Notes under the pieces: generated by a model
Databases searched by the model: none
Told to the model about the DNA's origin: nothing
Seen by the model: the letters and a program-made list of their open reading frames with translations, nothing else
Made by a program: the position numbers and the translations under genes
Assembly (NCBI GenBank): GCA_030248225.1
Contig: JASANE010021424.1
Span: 49,270 to 113,269, forward strand
Length of the DNA stretch: 64,000 nt
Reading direction: 5' to 3'
Source of the DNA: Trileptium ribeirensis
Lineage: Eukaryota > Nematoda > Enoplea > Enoplida > Thoracostomopsidae
Shown: one piece after another, positions 1 through 11,724 of the stretch
Position numbering within the stretch: the stretch's first letter is position 1
Layout: each line of letters begins with the position of its first letter

Positions 1-3000
1 CTGCGGGTCAGTTGTGCAATTGCTCCAGTAGCAACAATCGGATGAACACGAGCCATCCGCGTTGTATAGTAGACAAGGGGTAACTTCGTCTGAGGGAGCT
101 CTCATATCTGGTCTCCAATGTCTTAATGTTAGCTGTAAAACTACGGGTAAATATGTGAGTTGATCTGACGTGATCATTAGTCCTTGAGGTTCAACTACAA
201 CTCCTACTTGAGAGTTCACTACTACTCCTAGTCGTGATATTTTCTCGCTCATCGGCGTCGAAACTGCATGAGTGGTTGAAATCAATGCCAACCACATAAC
301 TAAGAGAACTCCACAAATACCATTAACTAAGGTACTAGTCCTGTATCCAACTAATGGATTAGACGCGACTGGCGTCCGTTGAGGTTCCTGAGGGACTGGT
401 TCTAATTCTATTTCATCTTGGCAGGGAAGGCTTATATCTTCGTTAATCTGAGTATTATTCGTTTCAGGGTCAGTATCCGTTTCATCTAGATATTCCTCCA
501 TCGCATCAGCTAACTGCTGATCGAGGTCTTCTACTGAGGTACTTCGTACTGGAGCTTCACATGTTAGCGAGGCTACCGGATGTCTTAGTAGTTGCAACTG
601 GGCCTTTATCAGTTTCTGGCGGTCTTGTCTATGAGATTCGTTCTCAAATGTCATATGTTCCGTTATATTCTGTACCAACTCATTTACTGGGATACCTTGG
701 GTACCTTGATTTCGGAAAATAATATCCAACAGATAAGGGGCTTGTTTAATTAGTTCGTGGAATTCCAGGTTGCTATCGCGATAACTCACTCTGGCTGCCT
801 GTGTTCCTAATCCTATAAAGTATGACCAACGAGGCCAAATAGTTCCATCTAAATCGATAAAGGCACAACTGGTAAATAAAGTTCCGGTGTAACTCCATCT
901 TCCATAATATCCATCAAAATGACATTCACTCTCGGGAAGAATTAAGGCCTTAGAGAGATCGAGGTGGTTTTCTCCACATTTCTGACACGTAGGTATATAA
1001 CTTAACTCAGCCTTATAGGTTTCCTCCATAACTTGGCGGAGCGTGCGGCCGTTCACGCATTTACCCACCAACTCTAGAAGAAGTTCCAAGGAGGCTAAAG
1101 CTAAGACACTTATGTAAATTCCTGAAGTTCTATGTTCTATCGGTGAGACTACGCCTAATAAATGAGCTAAAACAGTTGCATCCCTTCTAGGTTCTGGCTG
1201 GTTACATGCATCCGAACGTATCTCAAACAGTCGAGCTAAATTATTCAGTTGTTCTATTACGATAAGGGTACGTCTATAAAAGAGAATTCTCGGTTGCGGT
1301 AAACAATGCCATTCGAGGCCTAAACATTTGTCGGGTATTATAAACTCTGCATTTTCCATTCGTCCTTCATCTCGGTCTCCTGGATTAGGTTGAAATGGGG
1401 TAAATTCGATTCGTGGATAACGGTACTTCATCGTTTTCACTTTTTCACTGGGAATGGTGAACATGTAGTCCGGGCCTAAAAGTCTGTTACGTTCTTCATT
1501 TGTCATCACTCTCAAAGTTCCAAATTCAATAGGTACGTTATTATCAAAGTCCATTCGAAACAGCTTATGCAAGCGTTCGTCCAATTCACGTAAACGTCTC
1601 GTTCTCTCCACATTCACATATTTCCACAAAGTCTCTTGTGTCCAATTAAAGTCCATGTTATTATTATCGTTATTGTTATCTACATCTTCAGGTTCCTCCG
1701 ACGGGAACGTATTAGGCGTTGCATTAAATTCTACGGAAGACATTCGACTAGAGGGCTCTATTTCGGAGCTACAATACAAGTTCAGCAGATTCGGATCGTC
1801 ACCCGACTCCACATCCCTTGCTTCTTCGTCATTGGATTCACCTAAGTTACCCAGAGGCATACTTGGCACTCCTTCGATAGGATCCTCCACTTGTACTAAA
1901 TCTTCATTACGCTCCATAACCTTAGCAATTTCTTGGTCACATTCTCCATCTTCACTAGATCCTTCGCTAACTAGCGATTCTTCACTCTGACTTACTTCCT
2001 TATTCATATTGCTGTCTTCAACTATCAACTCAGCCTTACTGGCTTGACTACTTTCCTTACCTGGTCGTTGGCATTCCCATTTACCTGTCGAGTCCCACTC
2101 ATGTGGCGGCGGCGTATTTTGCCTACGGTAACAGGCCCTATAGGGATCTTGCCAGTATAACCAAATCTCATGCTCGTCCTCATTTTCACTATCTGATTCA
2201 TCATTATTACTACTATTATTATCATCTTCTGTATTTGGAATCTCAAAATTTGTCCCAATCTGGGCATCTACTCCACTAACCTTTTCCTTACTAATAAGCT
2301 CACTTAACTCAACTACTTCATTTACATTACCACTATTACTTGTTTCAACAATTCTATTGAGATCAACTTCTTCAGTAACTCCAACTACTTCACTAACTTC
2401 AACTACATCATGTTCATTACTATCTTTAACAACTCTATTACTATCAACTACATCACTTAAATCATTAACTTCTACAACATCAGTATCAGGGCACTGCGAT
2501 CGATCGGCTCCTGAAGACCCAATGCTACAGGCCCGTGCCTGAACAGACCCCAGGCAGGTCGATTTATAACTCTGTTTACTCCCAATGATCATGCTCGTAT
2601 CCTCAGTGAGGCAGTACGCAACTTGCTCTCTACCTCCACATGGACACGGGGGATCAACCGCAGTTTCCTTAACTGATTTTCGCGAACTCAACGGGTTTAA
2701 ATCAGCAACATCCTTTGAATCACCAACATCAGCAGTGGTTTCAACAACATTCACAGCAACAACATTTGAATCAACAACCTCAACAACATCCACTGCATTA
2801 TCACCAACAACATTTGAATCAACAACAGCAACAACATTCACACAACAGTTCGCTTTAACTTCATCAACAGGACCGTCGTTTCGCGCTCCAACGACGGGAG
2901 ATGCAGACTCACCGAGGGTGGAAGAGTCAAATTCTATCACCTCATCTACTTCGACGGTGGACGCAATTGGAACCTCACAGTGTTTGGATCGGTCAAATTC

Positions 3001-4134
3001 TATCACCCAATCTACTCCACTCCCATGTCTGGATGGACCCCAGGCAATCATTTCAGCCCCAACGATCACATCCGCTTCTTCGGTCCGAACGGTCGCGAAT
3101 CGCTCAGTACCTCCACTTGGACACGGGCGACGAGGGCAGCCCCGGTCAGCATCAAGGAAGGACCCAATGACTGGAGAACCCCTGGTCAGTGAGGGTGGGA
3201 AATTCACCTCCTGCCCCAAAATAACATCAGCCGGTTTTAAATTATCAAACCCACACGGACTTATCTCTTCGGCGCCGGCTACCGGAAAATTACTCTCTAA
3301 AGCGCGCCTAAAGGGGGATACACGTGACGCACCACACTCAACAACAGGACGGCTGACGTTGCCGTCTGTTTCACACACATTCACACCATACGACTCATGA
3401 CACGGATATAGGCAATCCTTAGTATTTTGAACGGGACTAGGACTGATCGCTACCGAATGAGCTCTGGTTTCGGCCGAGTCAATCTCCATCATCCCTGGTT
3501 CATCCCACTTCTCTACAGACTTCATGGATACCTCACACGGCAGAGCACTTGAAGGCTGGGCAGGTTGAACCATAAAATTATTAGTGGCTTCTACGCCTGG
3601 ATCCTTAACTCTTCTATTATTACTAGCTGAACAACTTATATAACTATTGGACCCGGACGCGGCGAGCGTAAACGCCATTGCGCGATACATCGACGTAGCC
3701 GGAATCCGGTCGCTACGAGCGTTACCACCCGCCCTGACGGCAGTTATGCGGGATACATCGCAGTGGCCAATATTCTCTCTCACTACACAACATGGGCCAG
3801 TCTCAGAGGAGGAATAAAAATTAAAATTATTTTCAGCTTCATCAACATCAACATCAATATCAATCATCTCCAAAGAGCTGGGGATCCCGGAAATCCTACA
3901 GGAGGTGGTCCCAGGGCGCATACCGGCATTATCAAACCCACACGGACTTATCTCTTCGGCGCCGGCTACCGGACCACACGGACTTATCTCTTCGGCGCCG
4001 GCTACCGGAAAATTATCAAACCCACACGGACTTACCAAAAAAACCCACACGGACTTATCTCTTCGGCGCCGGCTACCGGAAAATTATCAAACCCACACGG
4101 ACTTATCTCTTCGGCGCCGGCTACCGGAAAATTA
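1..4134 (-). CDS. Long open frame downstream of gag, partial (runs off left edge)
   Basis: One minus-strand frame is open from a TGA at 4135-4137 to base 1, about 1,378 codons, far beyond chance. It lies one frame (-1) from the gag frame and shares its 16-residue tandem repeat, so it probably continues the gag polyprotein. From about 4020 to 1700 it encodes an acidic, Val/Ser/Asn-rich low-complexity linker with scattered cysteines. From about 1650 to 700 it encodes a denser, folded-looking domain that I do not recognise, with a CxxC pair near 985-975. A Glu/Asp/Pro-rich stretch follows (540-360), then a hydrophobic segment (330-277) and a Cys-rich stretch with an N-glycosylation sequon at the edge. 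The end resembles the start of an Env-type ectodomain, but that is inference. No protease, RT or integrase motif is visible. No start is assigned; expression may need frameshifting near 4035-4041. Confidence 0.75.
277..330 (-). other. Predicted signal/transmembrane segment in the long open frame
   Basis: About 18 hydrophobic residues (running from LVNGICG to LALIS) follow a charged, Pro-rich linker. A short Thr/His/Ala stretch ending in an Ala comes next and could be a signal peptidase site. Downstream residues include several cysteines (two adjacent, at about 34-29) and an NCT sequon. This is the layout of an internal signal peptide that would put the following part outside the cell. The cleavage site is inferred. 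Confidence 0.5.
3928..4127 (-). repeat. 48-bp coding tandem repeat at the gag junction
   Basis: A 48-bp unit encodes 16 residues (NFPVAGAEEISPCGFD). Copies lie at 3928-3972, 3973-4008 (shortened), 4009-4079 (interrupted by an A7 run at 4035-4041) and 4080-4127, with one isolated copy near 3241-3288. The same peptide is read in the gag frame above the A7 run and in the other frame below it. This places a one-base slip inside the repeat. Confidence 0.85.
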
Positions 4135-6233
4135 TCACAGACTTTAGAACTACAATTATCTACTATTTTCATATTTTCCTTTACTATTTCCATACTCTCA
4201 TTTGCTACATCCATAACTTCATTTACTACATCTTGACCTATCTCATAACCATTCAAACTACCTACAGAAGGTTCTTTTCCATTTGCGGACGAATTACTAC
4301 AAATTACCGATATTTCTTCCTGGCTATCCTTATCTACCTTAATACTATTTGTACTGTTTACATGTTCGCCCTCATAGTCGTAATATGTCCCTTCACGTTC
4401 ACAAATGTCCTCGTCCATTTCAATTAACTCATCGGTGGTAACATGGTCGGTCGAGTATGACGACTCGCGACTCCGAGTGTGACACGTAGCATCATCAAAT
4501 GGAGCGGTTACGATGACGTTCACATGTCGAGCGAACATATCACCACCTTCAGTTTCATCATAATCACTATAGTTGTCCACAGCGGTTAAATATCCGTCAC
4601 TGTCATACTGTTCGTCAGTTACTGCAATTGCGTTTACTTGTCCAGACTGTTCACCAAACCCTAACCTATTCTGGATCATTCCTAATTCTCGGCTCAAAAC
4701 TTCTAACCTATGATTGGTGGCGGGGCTAGGATCTCTAGCTCCGTTGCGGCGGGTAGCGTTGCAATTAACTTGGTTACGTCGGCGTTGCATATCGCCGTTC
4801 CACTGGTTGGATCTTTCTCTCATTTGACCGTAATTATTCTGGAACTGTGATCTATTCGGGGGATACGCGGGTCCCATTGACGCGCGATCATTACGCGAGC
4901 GTTGGAATGCATTATTCTGCTGCGGATAATTACTAAATGCGTTCATCGGTCCGTTCCTAGGACCATCGGAATAACTGCGCGAGTTATTATTAACACCTTG
5001 ATATGGTCGATACGGTTGACCATTCATGCGATTATCGTCAAAGCGGCGTGCACCATTATTAAATTGGTTACTACGATAGGGCTCGTTTGAGCCTCCTGAG
5101 CGATTAGGCTGAGCTCCACGCTGTACATAGCTGGAGACATATACATCGACAGGCTGCTGCCTTCGCGCTACAGCACCTGCTGGTTCTGGCGGAGGATATG
5201 CCAACGTTGGGCAATAGCGAGCATAGTGACCGTTCTGGCCACAACGAAAACAATTTACTAATGGCATCTGCGGACGCGGTGCCACTGGTTGCGAATTATT
5301 TGCATAAGGCTGCGCAAGCGCGTTCAATTGCTGCGGAGCTCCTGCTCGGCGGTCGATTACATCGAGTAATCGGTTTATTGTATCATTATTGGTTTTACTT
5401 ACACGGCGGTGATCCTCTAATACTGACTGAAGTTGTGTGACCACTCCTTCTCCAGGTTCTTCGAGAAGGGCGTTAACTGCCTTATTGGGGCGCGGTTTAC
5501 TTACTACTGCGGGGGTGTCCGGTTCAGGACAATCAGATATCGCATCCTCATATCGCTTAGCAACTTCTAACATATCACGAAAAGTAGGACATTCATGGAT
5601 TTGGTTCAACACTTGTCTACGCAATTCTACTCGTAATCCCCTTTGGAAAAATTTACGGAGCAGCGAGTCCCTCTGTGGAGGGTCAACATCAGGAAATGCT
5701 CGGTCACACAACTTTTGCAATTCTAGACCATATATAGCGACTGTTTCCTCGGCACCTTGCTTTCTAGTGCAAAGGCCTGCGAGCGATTTCTCTGGGCGGC
5801 GCGAAGAAGAAAATAAGAAGCGTAAATTATAAACCAGACCGTCAAAAGTTCTCCGTTGCGCTGGGGTCAGGCCTGCATAGGCCTCTCGAGCGGGTCCTCT
5901 CAGTAATGCGGGTATACAGGTCAACTTTTGCTCATCACTCCAATTGTTGGCACTAGCCAATCGGTTAAACATTCGAATCCAATCTTCAAAATCCTGACCT
6001 CCAGGTTTTCCCTCAAAGGTCGGCATGTCACGAAGAGGTATTATGGTTGTCGCAGAAGCATGTTTAACAAGGTGGTGCAGCAAGGCACCCAAAGTATCTT
6101 TCGACGGATCGGGGAGAGGCGGTAAATCTCCATTATTACCTTCAGAATGGGGCGGGTTATTGAAAAGATTATCATCCGGTTCTACGTATTCTCCGAGATC
6201 AGTCATTGGGTATTCTTGTCGGTTTGCCATCAA
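4032..6233 (-). CDS. gag: Ty3/gypsy-like Gag with CCHC zinc knuckle
   Basis: This 733-codon frame encodes the structural capsid/nucleocapsid protein of an LTR retrotransposon. Residues about 65-235 look like a retrotransposon Gag capsid domain: a FEG...F.DW.R start, a conserved LRGPAREAY stretch, then helices to about 230. A single CCHC knuckle (CX2CX4HX4C) occupies Cys328, Cys331, His336 and Cys341 and would bind RNA. A long Asn/Arg/Gln-rich tail and an acidic region follow. The frame ends inside a tandem 16-residue repeat at a T7 run, where the neighbouring frame takes over. The ATG at 6233 is the first Met of the frame and is followed directly by a second. It lies 1.5 kb downstream of the giant LTR and in the same direction as that LTR's promoter. 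The capsid part is undamaged. Confidence 0.85.
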   Translation of the reverse strand: MMANRQEYPMTDLGEYVEPDDNLFNNPPHSEGNNGDLPPLPDPSKDTLGALLHHLVKHASATTIIPLRDMPTFEGKPGGQDFEDWIRMFNRLASANNWSDEQKLTCIPALLRGPAREAYAGLTPAQRRTFDGLVYNLRFLFSSSRRPEKSLAGLCTRKQGAEETVAIYGLELQKLCDRAFPDVDPPQRDSLLRKFFQRGLRVELRRQVLNQIHECPTFRDMLEVAKRYEDAISDCPEPDTPAVVSKPRPNKAVNALLEEPGEGVVTQLQSVLEDHRRVSKTNNDTINRLLDVIDRRAGAPQQLNALAQPYANNSQPVAPRPQMPLVNCFRCGQNGHYARYCPTLAYPPPEPAGAVARRQQPVDVYVSSYVQRGAQPNRSGGSNEPYRSNQFNNGARRFDDNRMNGQPYRPYQGVNNNSRSYSDGPRNGPMNAFSNYPQQNNAFQRSRNDRASMGPAYPPNRSQFQNNYGQMRERSNQWNGDMQRRRNQVNCNATRRNGARDPSPATNHRLEVLSRELGMIQNRLGFGEQSGQVNAIAVTDEQYDSDGYLTAVDNYSDYDETEGGDMFARHVNVIVTAPFDDATCHTRSRESSYSTDHVTTDELIEMDEDICEREGTYYDYEGEHVNSTNSIKVDKDSQEEISVICSNSSANGKEPSVGSLNGYEIGQDVVNEVMDVANESMEIVKENMKIVDNCSSKVCDNFPVAGAEEISPCGFDNFPVAGAEEISPCGFFW

Positions 6234-6764
6234 AAATTGTTTTTTTTTCTCAAAACAAGATCTTAAAACTTTTCCTAGTCAACGCCGGGTTCTCAAAAAC
6301 TCAGGCTCTATTCTTTTGAAAGTTTAACCAAATTTCGTCAAAACTCTTTACCCGTTCACTGCCGATTTACACAAATACCAATATGTCACAAAACAGAAAT
6401 TATACAACAACAATTAAACTATGAATGATAGTCTCAAAAGTTTACAGTGTCCCAATCCGGCGGTGACAACGTTCTTTGATTCCACGGACTTCTCCACTAG
6501 CTTTTGAGGTCGGTACGATATGGCACGGCAGCGACTCGAACAACGGTCGTTGGCAGACGATGGTATTACGATTGGTACGATGTTCGAATCGTGGCGACGG
6601 TTGGTCGGCGGCTACTCTTCGATTTCGGCGACGTGGCGGTCCCAGCGATTTATCGATGACGTAGTTTACTGGGTCGCAATTAGTAACGGCGACCGGCGAC
6701 AACAGTCTAAATAGTCCTGATCGAACACTGACGAATCCAATAACCCGTTTAGTGTAGCCAAAAC

Positions 6765-7065
6765 CCCAGGGCAATATGACCGATAACCCGGCTAATATGA
6801 CCAATAACCCGAATAATAAGGTTAATAATTTTAATAATAGGGCCGATTATACCGACTAATATATATCTTCCACTATCCCAGTAATAACAACGAGTAATTT
6901 AACTAATACGACCAATAACCCTTTTTCGATTATAACTAATACCACCAATAACCCTTTTTCGATTATAACTAACAATATACCACCAATAACCCTTTTTCGA
7001 TTATAACTAATACCACCAATAACCCTTTTTTATTATGGCTAATACTACCAATAACCCGACCAGAG
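6765..7065. repeat. Minisatellite of AATAACCC-containing units
   Basis: Irregular units of roughly 20-35 bp carry CCAATAACCC followed by TTTTTCGATTATAACTA. At least three well-matched copies occur at 6900-7040, with more diverged copies upstream from 6765. It lies in the transcribed leader of the element. Confidence 0.75.
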
Positions 7066-7732
7066 TAACCGATAGTTCCGATTGACGTAACCAAAATCCC
7101 TATAACTGTTCCACGACAGTTGGCAGCGGCTCGCTAAACGAACGAGATCGAGTCCGAGTTAACTAGTTGACGAAGGCTCAATAGAGAAGCGATATTGAGT
7201 CCGGATAAATTATCGACGACGGCTCAATAATTGACGAAATTGAGTCCGTATGAAGTCAACTAATTAAATTGACGAGGATTCACTATATAGCCGTACTATA
7301 ATAGTTTGATATAGTTAATATTATTGCGAGTACATGGGTTAAGGATTAAGATGCCTGAAATAGTGGTCCCCCTCTGGGGGTCGCTCCTCCGGACCGAACC
7401 TCTTGGCTCGTGGTTGAATCGTTCCTTTTCCGCACGGGCGGTTACACATGTACACGGGTACATCCACACAATGGTATAACAACAATTTCAATAACAACAC
7501 AACATAACAATCATATGACAACCATTGATACATAACAACACCTACACTCCGATCAGCATCATCCTTGGTCATGCACTTGAACCTTCACAATACTCATATA
7601 TATATGTACATAATTTTCCAAAACTGGTCCTCTTGTATGTATGCGAGAGGTCACTTTTCTCAAAAGTTCCATAAACTATATAAACGAGTAAAATTTACTC
7701 AAAACGTGTGGGTTAGACGAGTAAACCAGCCT

Positions 7733-7748
7733 CACGGCGTGGCCCCCA
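7733..7748 (-). promoter_or_regulatory. Possible tRNA primer binding site
   Basis: Read on the minus strand, four bases after the CA end of the LTR there is TGGGGGCC. The first seven bases match the complement of a eukaryotic tRNA-Pro 3' end; the following bases match poorly. The position is right for a primer site, but the match is short. Confidence 0.3.
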
Positions 7749-10299
7749 CTTATGTAATATCGACGTGACGCTGCTGCACTGCGCACTTCCCAGACGCAAT
7801 GCCCATACGACCCCGGCTATCGTGACTTCAAGGGCGGACCTGATGGGTTTCAATCACGCGAATGTCTTTTCCCACGCGAGTCAGGCCCAAGAAATGACGG
7901 AGCTTAGCAAGCCGCAGGAGCGCTTCACAGGATGTGTTCTGATCCTGCCGGACGGGTTGCGCACGTAGTCTACGAGGTACTACCTTTGAGGTCCCCAGGG
8001 AGGTCGGCTCCGTCACCTGCTCACAGGCCAAAGAGACCGTACCACTATTCCCTCTCCACGTCTAACCCGGGAAGTATCAAATTCTTTCTAACTTTCTAAA
8101 AATGGGCAATTATTTGGTTTTGTTTTAGCCAGTGGCCCCCACTAGGGTCCGACAAATCCCTAGACGTTTAACGTCGGATCCGCGCGTATCTAATTTCCTA
8201 GTTTGGGTGCTCAGCGTGAGTCTAAAATTTTCTTTTCTAATGAGTCGCACCAGTCGTACCTATACAACAACAATGATTAATAAACTAATTTGTAATCGGC
8301 GAGTCACGCTCAGGTTTGCTTCTTCGATGCGCGTGTCAAACCTGAACGTGGGTCGTCGATCGGGGTGACGGATTTCAAACCCCTTCAATTCCTATCGCTA
8401 CAGTGGGTCAACAAAACACTTACACAATTCGGGTTTTCAGCGAGCATTTATTGATGAGTTACACAAAAATTTACGGGTACGCGGACAGATACATATTGTA
8501 CGGGCAGATACAATAGCGTTATGTCACATTTATAGCACGCTAATACGTAATAAGCAGAGCATCGGTTGGGGGAGGGTTGCGGAGTCATCGCCTTTTTCAC
8601 GGAACTCTCACAGCTGAGTCAAAACACGGCATATACTGTGAAGCCTTATCTTATGACAGCTGCGCTTACCTTACTCATGAAAAACAGTAGTGGGTGAAGT
8701 TAAGATTAGTACTAATGGGTGCTACGGTTAGTTATCGACATAATAAAGGCGCCATCGAAATAACTATTTGCTTAGTGCTATACTTGCTAACAGGAAGGGT
8801 ACTCCGACACAACAATAGGTTCGGGTAAGCGAAAGGCGGAACGAGGCGGGGATACGGGGATGAGCGTGCAACGGGACGTTTGCGAGACTTCATCTTGCTC
8901 GTGCAAATCACAAACTTATGGTACATAATGATCAGGTAATTGAATTCGCAATTAGTAGCGATACGGTTAACTTATGACAACACAACACAATAATGGATAC
9001 GACAATGCTTGAGGATATCATGACAAGAGTATGCAATATTCCGCGGTACGACTCTTAAGTTCTTTCTAGGTGTGCGACAACGGTACGATACGAAATTTTC
9101 TCCTACTCGCATACATACATACAATCCTTTGGGTGACCATGGAAAATCTGTAATTAAATGTCCAAAAACTCTACTCAATTTTGATGCTCGTTCCCTATTA
9201 GATTATTTTATGAACACAACAGCAATAAGGTCTTAATTAACCGAATTCTTCGATCCAAGTCACTAACAGAACAGACGTTTCAAATACGCCAAAGTGCGTT
9301 ACAACAGCAGGAAAAGGAACGATCAGGCGGACTTGCCTTTCGTACGACTTATGGGGTTCCGGGAGGATGAAGTCGGGACACAAACTTTGAACTTTTCCTA
9401 ATGAAATTTTGGGTTCCACTTTACTACGCGGTTGTGCCTATGATTTTAACTAAAACAGATACGACTGATGGCGAGGCCTCGTAGGCCCTCGGCATGACTC
9501 TAATAATACTGAAACCTACTTTGATGTTACTTGGAAAGCGTTCAAAAATGAGCTCAATTTCGTACTAATGTTTAACGGTTATTTCGAGCAAACTCTGCTC
9601 GACGAATCGGGGCAGTGAACAAAGGCCCCGGTTGATAGGACAACCGTAGCCCATTTTATGCTGGAAGGGGCACTCGGTTTGAGTCTTTAAATCGTTCAAT
9701 TCCTGGTTTCCTCTCCTAAATTTACGTATATTCTGAGTTAAGACTGGGGGGGCTTTCGATGTCTAATACTCACTATTCTGCCAGCCTTTCTCGACTAGAG
9801 TTTGCTCTGCGGCTGGGCTTGACCTCCGGTGTTGATTTCCTGGGACCGGGTCAACGGTCCTCACAAAAATTGGTCGGTCGGGCCGAGACCCGATAGACCC
9901 GACATCGCGTCTAGCGACGTCGTCAATTTTATTCCTACAAAACTTTACCACTAGCTGGGAAATTTACCAACTCTGGTAAACTTGATACTACTGCTACGGT
10001 GGCAGTGTATAAGAATTTCGCGACTGCGATGCAGTCGTGCTGCATTGATGATTATACTCAAGGGAGGAAAACTGAACTGTAAACTCAGAAACTTGGAAAA
10101 TATGTGCAAAACGCAAGACCAATACCAATCTGTAAAACTGTATATGCTACGGCGAAAGCTACAAATTCAACGAAAACCTGAGCGGCTTTTGCGCTGCTCG
10201 GGTTTAAATTTTCATAACTTTTGAACGAGCCACGGCTTTGCCGGGCTTACTAACTCAAACGGAAGGCCTAACGGGCCTCTGTTTATACTGTAAAAATCG

Positions 10300-10760
10300 T
10301 CGAGATTCCTGGAGAGAATTTTACTTATAAACATTTCAAATTTTAGGTGGGGGCGGACCCCTATCGGGTCGTCGGGTTTGTAATTCCGACCTGATAAAGT
10401 TAAATTTTATGATGTCCATCGAAAGTAGACATGCTTGCGAAGAAACTGCGAGAGTTTCACCAAGATTCCTGGAGAGGATCTTAAAATATTTTAATTTTAA
10501 TCTGGAACTTACATTTTTGGTGGGGTTAGGCCACTTCAAGGCCGTCGGGTTTGGGTTTCCGACTCGAAATCGACATGTTTTAGAATCCTATTCGTTAATA
10601 GACATTGCTACGAAGAAACTACCAAAGTTTCAGTAAAATTCCTGGAGTAGATCCTAAGATACTTAAATTTTCCTATTTTAGTGGGGGCAAGCCCCTTCAG
10701 GGTCGTCGGGTTTATGATCCCGAGGTAATATTCGAAGTTTTCAATCGCTAAAGCAATGAC
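10300..10760. repeat. Tandem repeat of about 180 bp inside the left giant LTR
   Basis: Three to four diverged copies contain TTCCTGGAG, an AT-rich stretch, GGTGGGG...CCCC, and GTCGTCGGGTTT. The same array occurs inverted in the right LTR at about 35270-35690, so it predates both insertions. Confidence 0.7.
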
Positions 10761-11684
10761 TCGGATCCTCCTCGAGATCCAGGTACAATTTTAACCAAAT
10801 TGCTGAGGAAACTCTCGGGGTACGTCAGATTTTCTACATGGGCGAGCTGACCAGCTTGCAGGGCGGTATGTCAATAGGTTTATTCACGGTTTAGAACAAC
10901 TTTTCACGTAGGGATAAGCCTGCATCACTACTGCATTAATGTCGAAATTTTGGTTGAGTTCCTAGAGCAAATTAATCCAAAAAAACACTGATAAATCCCT
11001 ATTAACAAAGCGTCGAAATCAGATGGACGGCTCCGCGTCCAAAAACCGTAAAACGTATAAACCTTGCAGATAATCTTTGATAATGGCTGAGTGAAACGTG
11101 TGCGTGACCGTGGATGATGCGGAGTTCTAATGATAATTTCTAATCAGGAACGTTTTATTTAACCTCGGTCGGCTCAAACTAAAGTTTTCAGTCTCGTCTC
11201 GACGCAGGGATCCATGAAAAATACTCGGCGCGAGTGTCGCGCTTGTTTGTGCCCTAACTCTTTGACCGAGGGAGGTCCAGTATGACTTCGGGATTGATCT
11301 AATCGTGAACGGCCAACAGTGTCAGCGGATCCGTGGGACAAGCTAGGACGGGCAGGGCTATCATGTAAAAGGAAAGTGTGGACAGGGGAGGCAAGATGCT
11401 ATACAGTGATACATCTACTAGATGTTATTCGACCTTACGGGCTATCTGATAACTTCGCTCCTACCTATCTGGCATGTACGGTAACTCTAACCGCCTCCCT
11501 GTCTACACTTACAGTCCTTCGTTCCAGCGGTCGTCGTCCATCGCGCGCGTCCATCCATCCGCCAAACAGAAGAAAGCCAGTTAAAACCAAGTAAAACAGT
11601 AAGTGATGAGCGAATATAAACGCTGGTTGTTGAAGAGCGCCAGAGCCGGTCTGCAAAACGACCGAACTCTGCGCTGTCGAAGTC

Positions 11685-11724
11685 ATACTGAACGCTAGAG
11701 ACTTCGTGCGTCTCTGCTTTTATA
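11685..11724 (-). promoter_or_regulatory. Core promoter of left giant LTR (TATA + Inr + DPE-like)
   Basis: Minus strand: TATAAAAG (11724 downward), then about 31 bases later TTCAGTAT, an arthropod-type Inr, then GGTCGT about 27 bases after the Inr adenine, like a downstream promoter element. The stretch from GACTTCGACAGCGC through GGTCGTTTTGCAG is identical in the right copy. Transcription would run toward gag. Confidence 0.7.

Larger units (their letters stand above)
6234..7752 (-). other. Leader between giant LTR and gag
   Basis: About 1.5 kb without a credible protein. It begins beside a primer-site-like TGGGGGC next to the LTR and ends at the gag ATG. It holds the minisatellite at 6765-7065, diverged repeats around 7136-7260 (variants of ATTGAGTCCG), and a small C/G hairpin near 7372-7392. 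Open frames here are short and show no family features. Confidence 0.6.

Noticed and set aside
2585..3400. 271-codon plus-strand frame
   Set aside because: It lies antisense to the continuous 4.1-kb minus-strand frame. Its Thr/Ser-rich composition is the mirror of the Val/Asp/Asn-rich repeats on the other strand. The smaller plus frames at 1636-1990 and 3763-4236 are shadows in the same way.
6442..6804. 120-codon minus frame in the gag leader
   Set aside because: No family features, and it overlaps repeat-rich leader sequence. Possibly an upstream ORF, but nothing supports it.
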